NCBI GenBank assembly: GCA_964573255.1
Contig: CAZNJB010000032.1
Coordinates: 1 to 36,134, forward strand
Source of the DNA: CAYNUJ01 sp964573255
GTDB taxonomy: Bacteria > Bacteroidota > Ignavibacteria > Ignavibacteriales > Melioribacteraceae
Length of the DNA: 36,134 bases
Direction of reading: 5' to 3'
Shown here: in pieces, positions 1 to 7,183 of the stretch
How positions within the stretch are numbered: position 1 is the first letter of the stretch
Layout: every line of letters starts with the position of its first letter
Position numbers and translations under genes: made by a program
The notes under the pieces: generated by a model
Database searches by the model: none
What the model was told of the DNA's origin: nothing
What the model saw: the letters and a program-made list of their open reading frames with translations, nothing else

Positions 1-114
1 GCATACGATGATATACTTATTTGTTTCGTATGGAAATTTGCGCAGCCCAATTCCTGAAACATTCGATGATTTTAATTTATATAATTTCCCAACAATCAAA
101 AAAAAGATAAATTT
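1..114. other. left-edge region, no confident gene
   Basis: Short open stretches run into the left edge in at least two plus-strand frames (stops at 55-57 and at 118-120) and in one minus-strand frame. The region is very AT-rich, so open frames of about 20-40 codons carry little weight. One of them could be the 3' end of a gene that lies mostly outside the window, but nothing here decides which. No RNA gene or terminator was recognised. Confidence 0.3.
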
Positions 115-127
115 GTGTTAAACTCCA

Positions 128-158
128 TTGATCTAAAAGAAAATATAATTTATATTTG
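128..158 (+). promoter_or_regulatory. possible Bacteroidota-type promoter
   Basis: TTG at 128-130 is followed after 20 bases by TATATTTG at 151-158. This resembles the -33 TTG / -7 TAnnTTTG promoter known from Bacteroidota. It would place the transcript start about 25 bases before the ATG at 190. The region is AT-rich, a similar octamer occurs by chance elsewhere in the window, and the one clear promoter here (before rpsL) looks sigma70-like, so the call is weak. Confidence 0.3.
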
Positions 159-189
159 CCACTCCATTTTGGAAAAATATTGTGGAAAT

Positions 190-375
190 ATGAACGAGAG
201 ATATAAAAACTGGTCAATTACTAAAGGGGACTATCAAAAAGATATTGATCACCCTCAAAATTATCATCACGGTTACATCAACTGGAAAAAATTAAGTAAA
301 GTTACAAAAGTTGCTATCGGAGTTGGAGTTACAATAATTTTACTTTCAATAATTATTGCAGCTATAATAAACTAA
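190..375 (+). CDS. small single-pass membrane protein, unknown function
   Basis: A 61-residue protein that I do not recognise. The first 40 or so residues are hydrophilic, rich in Tyr, His, Asn and Lys. They are followed by a strongly hydrophobic segment of about 20 residues (about 41-60, Val/Ile/Leu/Ala) that ends at the C-terminus, so it would be a tail-anchored-like protein with a soluble N-terminal part. The frame can be extended upstream to a GTG at 115. I prefer the ATG at 190 because the extension would run through the possible promoter at 128-158 and has no ribosome binding site; the binding site for the ATG is also weak (GGA at 184-186). The gene is the only likely plus-strand gene, and its stop codon overlaps that of lptB on the other strand. 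AT-rich composition makes a chance frame possible, but the amphipathic layout favours a real gene. Confidence 0.45.
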   Translation: MNERYKNWSITKGDYQKDIDHPQNYHHGYINWKKLSKVTKVAIGVGVTIILLSIIIAAIIN

Positions 376-1115
376 CGGTATCTATCTAATTTAAACTTTT
401 CGCCCAAATAAAGTTTGCGGACTTCCTCATCCTCAGCCAAGTCATGAGCTGAGCCTTCTTTAAATATTTCTCCGTTAATTAAAATATATGCTCTATCAAC
501 TATACTCAATGTTTCGTGCACATTATGATCGGTAATAAGAATACCTATTCCTTTATGTTTCAAGTTCGCTACAATATTCATAATATCTTCCACTGCAATG
601 GGATCTACTCCAGCAAATGGTTCATCCAATAAAATAAATTTTGGATCGGTAGCTAAAGCACGAGCTATTTCACATCTTCTTCTTTCACCACCGCTTAATT
701 GAATACCCAAACTTTTCCTTATATGAGTAATACTCAATTCTTCCAATAATTTATCAGTTTTTTCAAGCCTTTCAGTTTTAGAAAGCCCCATCACTTCCAA
801 TACCGCCAGAAGATTATCTTCCACAGTCATTCTTCTGAACACGGAAGCTTCCTGCGGTAAATAACCGATTCCTTTCTTCGCTCTTTTATACATCGGCAAA
901 GAAGTTATCTCATCGCTGTTTAAGAAGACCTTCCCACCGTCAGGTTTTATCATTCCAACTATCATATAGAATGTGGTAGTTTTTCCCGCACCGTTTGGTC
1001 CGAGTAATCCAACTACTTCACCTTGTTCCACGTTTATTGAAACTTGATTTACTACTTTACGTTTCTTATAAATTTTTACGAGATTTTCGCTGCTTAATTT
1101 TAATTTGTTGTCCAT
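372..1115 (-). CDS. lptB: LPS export ABC transporter ATP-binding protein LptB
   Basis: The cytoplasmic ATPase that powers extraction of lipopolysaccharide from the inner membrane by the LptBFG complex. The protein is 247 residues, the normal length. Walker A GPNGAGKT is at 39-46, the ABC signature LSGGE at 140-144, Walker B ILLDEP at 161-166 and the H-loop histidine at 197. The text around the signature (SGGERRRCEIARAL) and after Walker B (FAGVDP) is typical of LptB rather than of generic ABC importers. It is the last gene of a leftward operon; the stop of the preceding lptA/ostA gene is one base from its ATG, so translational coupling is likely. The permeases LptF and LptG are not in the window. 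The stop codon overlaps that of the convergent small gene at 190-375, leaving no room for a dedicated terminator. Confidence 0.95.
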   Translation of the reverse strand: MDNKLKLSSENLVKIYKKRKVVNQVSINVEQGEVVGLLGPNGAGKTTTFYMIVGMIKPDGGKVFLNSDEITSLPMYKRAKKGIGYLPQEASVFRRMTVEDNLLAVLEVMGLSKTERLEKTDKLLEELSITHIRKSLGIQLSGGERRRCEIARALATDPKFILLDEPFAGVDPIAVEDIMNIVANLKHKGIGILITDHNVHETLSIVDRAYILINGEIFKEGSAHDLAEDEEVRKLYLGEKFKLDRYR

Positions 1116-1116
1116 A

Positions 1117-2469
1117 TCAAAATATCTTCCGTGTTCCTATTACTTGTTTTATAGTAGGTCTGTTTTTATAAATTTTGAATGTAGGTAAAGTAAATTCTTT
1201 TTCCTTACCTGCCACTAATTTTTCGGGATGATATTCACTTACCGGAGTTCCAGCCATATTCACCTTTACTACTTCATTATCCTCAAATATTATCTCTGCA
1301 TATTTTGCACTCGATTTTATTAACCCGTTGGGCTCATTCTCTTCGTAAAGATAATAAATACTAAGCACATTACCGTTCACTTTAGTTCTTTCAATATTTC
1401 CGTCTTTAAATTTAAGCACAACATTATATCCCGAAATCTGATCGAAACGGAAATCGAAATTTTCATTTTGGCTAATCAATACTGCGTTTTTAACAACAGA
1501 AATTGAATCGAGTGAATTATCTTTCAAATAAATAAAAACGGAATCTCCCGCAAGCTGGGAATTTTCGTACCAAAGAACCGGTTGATTGGCTTCGTCATTT
1601 ATTTTATAAGTAAATATTTTATTCTCATCTCTGTAGTACATTGTTAAATCGCTTACCGACGAGAAATTTCCCCTCTTCAACAATACCGAATCCTTAGCAA
1701 TCAAAACAGAAACTGTATCGTAATACGATTCCATAATTTCAGAAGAAAGATAAAGTGTATCGTAACCCGTAGAAGTCGAATCGACTTTTATCATCAACGG
1801 ACGCCCCTTAAGAAGCGTGTAATTACTATCGCCGTAATTAAAAAATTCATCGCTATAAATTGTTAATCGATCCTTTTCGCTAACTATTTTAGTATTACCA
1901 AACGCATGCGAATAATCCGTTTCGTTCAAGTATATTAACGAGTCGGTATATATTACCGCATTGGAATCAATTACTATTACATTACCGATAGCTAATGAAG
2001 AATCGTTGGAATTAAAGTAATATAATTTATTAGCTGTCATTTTTTTCGACGAATCGGTAAGAACAACATTTCCATAAAAATGTGCTATTTCTTCATTTAC
2101 GAAATAATATCCAGAATCGGCCGTCAATTCGGAAGAACCGTCAACCATTCTAATTCCGCTGTGAGAAAATGCTTTTTCTTCCTTTCCATAATAAAAACCT
2201 GTATCGGTAAATATTTGAATGGAATCCTGAGTTATAACAACATTGCCGATTAACTGAACCTGATCGAGTGTTAGGTTCTGCACAGCTCTCTCACATGTAA
2301 CCTTAACTTTGCCGTGCGTCATTACCACGTTACCAATAAATTCACGGAATGAATAGAGCCCGACCTTCTTTCCGACAAAACTATCTCCAACTATAACGAT
2401 TTTATCCTGTGCATTAAGGTTCGTAATAAAAGCAATTAATAATAATATTTTCGCAAGTCTTAATGTCAT
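1117..2469 (-). CDS. lptA: OstA-like LPS transport protein (LptA family, long form)
   Basis: A periplasmic beta-jellyroll protein expected to form part of the bridge that carries LPS from LptC to the outer membrane. At 450 residues it is more than twice the length of enterobacterial LptA (about 185) and resembles the long OstA-like proteins of Bacteroidota/Chlorobiota. Residues 1-20 look like a signal peptide with cleavage after Ala20 (LNA-Q). The N-terminal half shows repeated G-N-V-V/I strands at 46, 75, 133, 162 and 191, with a divergent copy near 104, so a period of about 29 residues that fits stacked OstA strands. Its ATG overlaps the lptC stop (ATGA), and its own stop is one base before lptB, which supports the assignment. 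It could alternatively be described as an LptA/LptD-N fusion-like protein; no LptD barrel is present. Confidence 0.82.
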   Translation of the reverse strand: MTLRLAKILLLIAFITNLNAQDKIVIVGDSFVGKKVGLYSFREFIGNVVMTHGKVKVTCERAVQNLTLDQVQLIGNVVITQDSIQIFTDTGFYYGKEEKAFSHSGIRMVDGSSELTADSGYYFVNEEIAHFYGNVVLTDSSKKMTANKLYYFNSNDSSLAIGNVIVIDSNAVIYTDSLIYLNETDYSHAFGNTKIVSEKDRLTIYSDEFFNYGDSNYTLLKGRPLMIKVDSTSTGYDTLYLSSEIMESYYDTVSVLIAKDSVLLKRGNFSSVSDLTMYYRDENKIFTYKINDEANQPVLWYENSQLAGDSVFIYLKDNSLDSISVVKNAVLISQNENFDFRFDQISGYNVVLKFKDGNIERTKVNGNVLSIYYLYEENEPNGLIKSSAKYAEIIFEDNEVVKVNMAGTPVSEYHPEKLVAGKEKEFTLPTFKIYKNRPTIKQVIGTRKIF

Positions 2470-3002
2470 TTCTTCTTAGTAGTAATGTAAGTAACTTTGT
2501 AAATGGTATAGTTGCTTAAACTTTCATCTGATACAAATCCGTATCCTTCCATATGATCGTCGCCATCGTCGATAGTAACAAACTTATCGGTTGTAATCTT
2601 CCTTTCCCTGTTCTTCCAAATTAACTCTTCGGTTTTTAATACAACGCCACTATCATTAATTGCAACCACACTGTCTATTGCAAACATGTTTTTAGTTAAA
2701 TCGTCAACCTTTCCTTTTTTGGAAGTTAAAGTAGAAGTAATATTTCCTTCTGAATCGAAGAAATTAATTTTTACTTCTTCAAGATTGGTTACTTTTTGAT
2801 TCTGAAATACATATAAATGTCCGGCATATAAAATTGCTTTAATCCTATCTCCATCGGAAAATTGAATTTCGGCATTCCAGCTTTCTTGGACGGGTAGTTC
2901 ACCCGAACCCAAATTTTGATCGATGGTCGGTTTTAATTTATCTTCCCTGCAAGAGATAATTAAAATTACAAATAAAAAAACAACAACTGATTTCAACTTC
3001 AT
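2466..3002 (-). CDS. lptC: LptC-like LPS export lipoprotein
   Basis: Predicted periplasmic protein that receives LPS from the LptBFG transporter and passes it to LptA. It has 178 residues. A hydrophobic N-terminus (residues 5-17) is followed by Cys18 in an I-I-S-C lipobox, so it is probably lipidated. Enterobacterial LptC is instead anchored by a transmembrane helix, while lipoprotein LptC forms occur in Bacteroidota-like lineages. The rest is beta-strand-rich with a TLTSKKGKVDD stretch around 91-101 typical of the LptC fold (strand, then turn, then 'a-k-a-d' type repeat). Sequence similarity alone is modest; the call leans on length, the signal and its position between kdsD and lptA. Both junctions are ATGA stop/start overlaps, so the genes are almost certainly co-translated. 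Confidence 0.75.
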   Translation of the reverse strand: MKLKSVVVFLFVILIISCREDKLKPTIDQNLGSGELPVQESWNAEIQFSDGDRIKAILYAGHLYVFQNQKVTNLEEVKINFFDSEGNITSTLTSKKGKVDDLTKNMFAIDSVVAINDSGVVLKTEELIWKNRERKITTDKFVTIDDGDDHMEGYGFVSDESLSNYTIYKVTYITTKKK

Positions 3003-3976
3003 CTACGCTGTAATCCTAATTTAACCAAATCGTGCAAGTGAATTATTCCTACAGGGTAATGATTTTCGTCAACAGCAATAAGTGTTGTAATTTTGTATCG
3101 TTCCATTTCCTGCAATGCGAAAGAAGCCAAATACTCCGGATCGATTGTTTTCGGATTTTCTGTCATTACATCTTTTGCAGTTAATCCGTTAATATCTGTG
3201 GTTTTTTCTAAAAGACGGCGTAAATCACCGTCTGTGATAATTCCCACTAATTTTCCTTCGCTATTCACCACACTAGTTGTGCCTAAACGCTTTGTCGTTA
3301 TTTCAAGAATCGAATCTTTAAGTGAAGTATCTTCTTGAACTTTCGGCAATTCGTCGCCGGTGTACATTATTTCGCTTAGTCTTAACGACAAACGTTTGCC
3401 CAAACTTCCAGCAGGATGAAGAGTTGCAAAATCTTCCGGTGTAAAACCTCGCTTCTCCAAAAGGGAAACAGCAAGCGCGTCCCCCATCACCAGAGTTGCG
3501 GTTGTGGATGCAGTAGGGGCTAAATCGTGCGGACAAGCTTCAGCGCTCACACTAATATCCAAAACTACATCACACCGTTTAGCTAACTTGGAATCTAAAT
3601 TACCAAGCATACCGATAATTTTAACACCCATTCTTTTTACCATCGGGACAAGATTCAGCAATTCTTCCGTTCCACCGCTTTTTGAAATCACAATCAAAAT
3701 ATCTTCTTTACGTACCATCCCCAAGTCGCCGTGAAGTGCATCAGTCGGATGCATATATATTGCCGGTGTACCGGTAGAATTTAACGTAGCAACAATTTTC
3801 CGAGCAATCAATCCGGATTTTCCCATACCTGTAAAAACAACACGTCCCTTTGAATTGAAAATTAATTTGACGGCTTCTACAAATCGTCCGTTTATTCTGT
3901 CGTATAACCCCTGTATAGCTTCTAACTCAATTTTAATTACTTCTTTTGCTTTTGCTATTATTTGTTCTTCAGACAA
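2999..3976 (-). CDS. kdsD: D-arabinose 5-phosphate isomerase (KpsF/GutQ family)
   Basis: Converts D-ribulose 5-phosphate to D-arabinose 5-phosphate, the first committed precursor of KDO. The 325-residue protein has the normal layout: an SIS sugar-isomerase domain (about 35-180) with FTGMGKSG at 48-55 and the phosphate-binding ISKSGGTEEL near 97-106, then two CBS domains (about 205-265 and 270-325). The conserved LHPAGSLGKR after the SIS domain is also present. The start is TTG, preceded by AGAGGA at good spacing, and it lies one base after the stop of the upstream hypothetical gene. The stop overlaps the lptC ATG. Its place beside kdsA and the lpt genes supports a role in KDO synthesis rather than in gluconate/glucitol metabolism. 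Confidence 0.95.
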   Translation of the reverse strand: MSEEQIIAKAKEVIKIELEAIQGLYDRINGRFVEAVKLIFNSKGRVVFTGMGKSGLIARKIVATLNSTGTPAIYMHPTDALHGDLGMVRKEDILIVISKSGGTEELLNLVPMVKRMGVKIIGMLGNLDSKLAKRCDVVLDISVSAEACPHDLAPTASTTATLVMGDALAVSLLEKRGFTPEDFATLHPAGSLGKRLSLRLSEIMYTGDELPKVQEDTSLKDSILEITTKRLGTTSVVNSEGKLVGIITDGDLRRLLEKTTDINGLTAKDVMTENPKTIDPEYLASFALQEMERYKITTLIAVDENHYPVGIIHLHDLVKLGLQRR

Positions 3977-3977
3977 T

Positions 3978-4688
3978 TTATTTTCCTCTTAATTTGCTGA
4001 AAAATGATTTTTTAACTTTCGGTTTTACTTTGTTAAAATAAGAATAATCCAATTCTATTTTTTTTAAATATTTATTATATGAATAAAATCCCATTCGTAT
4101 CTCATCATCGGTAAGAATTTCGTGATCGGTGAAAATCCTTTTAACGTCGAGAGCAATTTTAGGATCCTTCTCGCCTTTCACTCTCATTATTTCATTGTAA
4201 AGATTTGCCATTGGGATAAAATGATTTACTCCAGTTTTCTTAACGTAAACCCAAATTCTTCTGTGCTTGGGTGCAATTGCAAGAACCGCTTCTGACGGTA
4301 GAATAGTTATTTCTCTTAATTCCGAATTATCGCCCGGAGCTTTTTGCCCCGGCAACCAATCCGAATAAGTAAAATCTTTTCCCTTTCTTTCAACTATTTG
4401 ATAATCAATTTCAAAAATGTTTTCAAATTCTTCATGCAGCAATACATAATACGTTTTCCCGTCAATTGTTTTATATCCGGCAGCAATTACGGGTGAGGAA
4501 GGTGCTGTAAGATCAATAACATCCGTCTTTTCGCCGATTAAATAGTTGTTTCCGCCAAAACGTCCGTTGCCTATTACAAACAAATTCTTCAATTTTTCAT
4601 TTATTGCTGCATAGCCGCTTCTATTTTCTGGAAGAATAAAATCCAGTAATTCTTTTTCTATACTATTTAATTTCCTTGGAAAAGTCAT
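3978..4688 (-). CDS. unrecognised protein in the KDO/Lpt operon
   Basis: A 236-residue protein that I cannot assign to a family. It has no signal peptide and no transmembrane segment, so it is probably cytoplasmic. The middle part (about 35-160) is rich in alternating hydrophobic residues with turns such as GNGRFGGN (41-48), suggesting a beta-rich fold. The C-terminal 20 residues are strongly basic (KVKKSFFSKLRGK at the end), which could bind membrane phospholipid, LPS precursor or nucleic acid; this is only inference. It starts with ATG one base after the HAD gene and ends one base before kdsD, so it is firmly within the operon. Its placement suggests a link to KDO or LPS handling. Confidence 0.8.
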   Translation of the reverse strand: MTFPRKLNSIEKELLDFILPENRSGYAAINEKLKNLFVIGNGRFGGNNYLIGEKTDVIDLTAPSSPVIAAGYKTIDGKTYYVLLHEEFENIFEIDYQIVERKGKDFTYSDWLPGQKAPGDNSELREITILPSEAVLAIAPKHRRIWVYVKKTGVNHFIPMANLYNEIMRVKGEKDPKIALDVKRIFTDHEILTDDEIRMGFYSYNKYLKKIELDYSYFNKVKPKVKKSFFSKLRGK

Positions 4689-4689
4689 T

Positions 4690-5148
4690 TCAATTTACCC
4701 GTTCATATTCTCCTTTCAAAAAAGAAATTAACTCGAGCAGCAATTCCTTACCGGCAGATGAATTAAATTTAATATCTGCGATTCGCTTAACTTCTCTCCT
4801 CGCATCTGCAGGACAAGCGGAAATTTTCACCCTTTGCAATAAGGGCAAATCCAAGATTCCGTCGGCTACGAACATTACTTGATTGTAATCGATATGCAAT
4901 TCATTCATAATCTTTTCCGCAGAATTTACTTTGTTCACCGATGATGTATAAACCATTATTTCTTCCGGAAAATCATCGGGGAGTTTTCCGAAGGAAGTTA
5001 TAACTGCTAAAGTTATCTCCTTCTCATTACAAACATTCAATAATTTCAGCAAAGTTTCTTTTGAATATCTTTCGGGACTACTCCCTTCCGGAACTAGCAC
5101 ACCTTGATAATCTAGTATCAATAACTTTATTTTCTCAATATTATTCAT
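4690..5148 (-). CDS. KdsC-like HAD family protein with altered catalytic motif
   Basis: Resembles KDO-8-phosphate phosphatase (KdsC), a small cap-less HAD enzyme that follows KdsA in the pathway. I take the ATG at 5148 as the start (152 residues) because GAGGAGGG stands directly before it; the frame also extends to a TTG at 5205, but that extension has no good binding site and overlaps the small frame at 5174-5302. Motif I is LDYQGVL at 12-18: the nucleophile Asp13 is present, but the second Asp of DxD is Gln15. Motif II Thr51 is present. Motif IV reads ADGILDLP (95-102) instead of the usual GDDxxDLP. The end PADA matches the KdsC family. Loss of the acid/base Asp suggests an altered or non-catalytic role, or that another phosphatase does the KdsC step. 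The operon context is KDO synthesis. Confidence 0.75.
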   Translation of the reverse strand: MNNIEKIKLLILDYQGVLVPEGSSPERYSKETLLKLLNVCNEKEITLAVITSFGKLPDDFPEEIMVYTSSVNKVNSAEKIMNELHIDYNQVMFVADGILDLPLLQRVKISACPADARREVKRIADIKFNSSAGKELLLELISFLKGEYERVN

Positions 5149-5173
5149 CCCCTCCTCAACTATCATACTCTTA

Positions 5174-5302
5174 TTAGTACCCAAAATATCCACTTTCTCT
5201 ACCAACAGCTAATCTCAATACAATTCCAAATATAAAATATAATCCAAAAACTACCGTTTGTTTCAACAATCGGGAAAAAGATCTATAATATCCATACAAC
5301 AT
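5174..5302 (-). CDS. possible 42-residue membrane microprotein
   Basis: A small frame between kdsA and the KdsC-like gene, too short for routine gene calling. From ATG at 5302 it encodes 42 residues: a basic aromatic N-terminus (YGYYRSFSRLLKQ), a hydrophobic segment of about 15-18 residues (about 16-33) and a short polar tail ending GYFGY. The frame stays open upstream to the end of kdsA, which would add hydrophobic residues, but no ATG, GTG or TTG occurs there. The ATG itself has no clear ribosome binding site; a purine-rich GAGAGG lies at the kdsA stop. It would fill the only sizeable gap in an otherwise gapless operon, and it ends about 25 bases before the next ATG. Function unknown; chance is possible. 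Confidence 0.4.
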   Translation of the reverse strand: MLYGYYRSFSRLLKQTVVFGLYFIFGIVLRLAVGRESGYFGY

Positions 5303-5334
5303 TTCACAGAATACATTTAATAGCCGTATTATCT

Positions 5335-6153
5335 CTACCTCTCTTCCTTCACTACATCATCTATTTTAAGTATCTCCGCAAGTGTATCTTCCAATTGCTC
5401 TAATGGCAATTGACTCGCAGCATCGCTCAAAGCGTTCTTTGGATTTGGATGAACTTCCATAAATAAAGCAGCTATACCTATAGATACTGCAGCTTTAGCC
5501 AAAGGTTTTATATACTCAGGTTGTCCACCGGTAACATTTCCTTGTCCCGGCATTTGCACCGAATGAGTTGCATCCATTACTACTGGATAACCAAGTTCCT
5601 TCATCATTATCAATCCACGCATATCAACTACTAAATTACCATAACCGAAAGTTGTTCCGCGTTCAGTAAGAAGAATGTTTTTATTACCGGTAGCTTCTAC
5701 TTTTTCCGCAGCGTGTTTCATATCCCAAGGGGCTAAAAATTGTCCTTTTTTAATATTAACTATCTTTCCTGTTTCCCCAGCAGCGGTTAAAAGATCCGTT
5801 TGCCTGCATAAAAATGCCGGAATTTGAAGTATATCAGCAACTTCGGCAACTTTAGCAGCTTCGGAAGGTAGATGTATATCAGTTACAATTGGAAGGTCAA
5901 AATTCTTTTTAACTTCTTCCAATATCTTGAGAGCTTCTTCAAATTCCAACCCCGTAAAAGAATTGACCGAGGTTCTATTCGCCTTCTTGTAACTCGATTT
6001 AAAAACAAAAGGAATACCAAGTCTCTCTGTAATTTCTTTTATCCGTTCGGCAGTTCGCATCACTAAATCTCTGCTTTCTACCACACACGGTCCGGCTAGC
6101 AAAGTAAAACGTTTATCGTTACCAATCGTAAAATCTTTTAATTTAATTTTCAT
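5335..6153 (-). CDS. kdsA: 3-deoxy-8-phosphooctulonate synthase (KDO-8-P synthase)
   Basis: Condenses phosphoenolpyruvate with D-arabinose 5-phosphate to form KDO-8-phosphate in the cytoplasm. The 272-residue protein is full length. It carries AGPCVVES at 20-27, FKSSYKKANR at 51-60 and the late MEVHPNP at 232-238. Cys23, with His197, Glu233 and Asp244, matches the metal ligands of the metal-dependent class (as in Aquifex); the metal-independent E. coli type has Asn at the Cys position. So this enzyme is predicted to need a divalent metal. The ATG follows the ruvB stop by one base. Its substrate is made by kdsD in the same operon and its product is the substrate of KdsC. Confidence 0.97.
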   Translation of the reverse strand: MKIKLKDFTIGNDKRFTLLAGPCVVESRDLVMRTAERIKEITERLGIPFVFKSSYKKANRTSVNSFTGLEFEEALKILEEVKKNFDLPIVTDIHLPSEAAKVAEVADILQIPAFLCRQTDLLTAAGETGKIVNIKKGQFLAPWDMKHAAEKVEATGNKNILLTERGTTFGYGNLVVDMRGLIMMKELGYPVVMDATHSVQMPGQGNVTGGQPEYIKPLAKAAVSIGIAALFMEVHPNPKNALSDAASQLPLEQLEDTLAEILKIDDVVKEER

Positions 6154-6154
6154 C

Positions 6155-7183
6155 TTATTCGAATAATGTTTGTTGTGAATCGTTTTTTAATCTTTTCCTG
6201 TTAAAACGTGCATAAGCCAAATCTGTTGCTTCCCTACCCCGCGGCGTTCTCTGAATAAAACCCTGTTGGATTAGAAATGGCTCGTAAACTTCTTCAATAG
6301 TACCTGGATCTTCATTAACGGCAACTGAAAGAGTATTCAATCCTACTGGACCACCTTTGAATTTTTCGATTATAGCGAGAATAATTTCCTTATCCATCTC
6401 GTCCAAACCGTATTCGTCAACTTCCAATGCAGTTAAAGCTTTTTTGGCGATAGGAAGATTTATCTTACCGATATCATCATAATCGGCGAAGTCGCGAGTT
6501 CTACGTAAAAGTCGATTGGCTACTCTCGGAGTACCTCGACTTCTTCTGGCAATCTCCAAAGCCGCATCATCATCAATCTCGATATTCAATATATCCGCCG
6601 AACGTTTAACTATGCTCATTATCAATTCTGCGTCGTAATAATCCAATCTGGATTTAATCCCGAACCTGTCGCGCAGAGGCGCTGTTAATAACCCCGCTCG
6701 TGTCGTGGCTCCTATTAAAGTATATTTAGGAAGCTTTATCTGTACACTTCGCGCAGATGGACCGGTGTCTATCATTATATCCAATTTAAAATCTTCCATA
6801 GCGGAATAGAGATATTCTTCCACCACCGGACTAAGCCTATGTATTTCATCAATAAATAGAACAGATTTTTCCTGAAGATTGGTGAGTATTCCTGCTAAAT
6901 CACCCGGTTTTTCAAGAACCGGTCCCGACGTAACTTTAATGCTAACACCCATTTCATTTGCAATAATATGCGCCAATGTTGTTTTCCCCAATCCGGGAGG
7001 TCCTGTTAATAATACATGATCCAGACCTTCGTCACGCTTTTTTGCCGCACCGATAAAAACCTTCAGGTTATCTGTAATTTTCTTTTGACCGAAAAACTGA
7101 TCAAATGTTTTCGGTCGGAGAGCGTGTTCAATTTTTTTATCTATTTCATTCCCGATAGGATTTGTTGTTTCCGATTTTCTCAT
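6155..7183 (-). CDS. ruvB: Holliday junction branch migration helicase RuvB
   Basis: Hexameric AAA+ motor that drives branch migration of Holliday junctions together with RuvA. The protein has 342 residues, the usual length. Walker A GPPGLGKT is at 61-68, Walker B LFIDEIH around 109-115, sensor 1 GATTRAG at 158-164 and the arginine-finger region APLRDRFG at 168-175. The C-terminal winged helix contains GGPVGLNTLSVA and the conserved FIQRTPRGR. ruvA and ruvC are not adjacent. The ATG immediately follows the stop of the acyltransferase gene with no spacer, and the stop lies one base before kdsA, so a DNA repair gene is embedded in an envelope operon. Confidence 0.98.
   Translation of the reverse strand: MRKSETTNPIGNEIDKKIEHALRPKTFDQFFGQKKITDNLKVFIGAAKKRDEGLDHVLLTGPPGLGKTTLAHIIANEMGVSIKVTSGPVLEKPGDLAGILTNLQEKSVLFIDEIHRLSPVVEEYLYSAMEDFKLDIMIDTGPSARSVQIKLPKYTLIGATTRAGLLTAPLRDRFGIKSRLDYYDAELIMSIVKRSADILNIEIDDDAALEIARRSRGTPRVANRLLRRTRDFADYDDIGKINLPIAKKALTALEVDEYGLDEMDKEIILAIIEKFKGGPVGLNTLSVAVNEDPGTIEEVYEPFLIQQGFIQRTPRGREATDLAYARFNRKRLKNDSQQTLFE

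Noticed and set aside
5149..5205. TTG-initiated extension of the KdsC-like gene
   Set aside because: No ribosome binding site before the TTG, while GAGGAGGG precedes the ATG at 5148; the extension also overlaps the small frame at 5174-5302.
5186..5235. TATATTTG-like octamer on the minus strand upstream of the KdsC-like gene as a promoter
   Set aside because: It lies within the small frame, no TTG-type upstream element is at the right distance, and such octamers arise by chance in AT-rich DNA.
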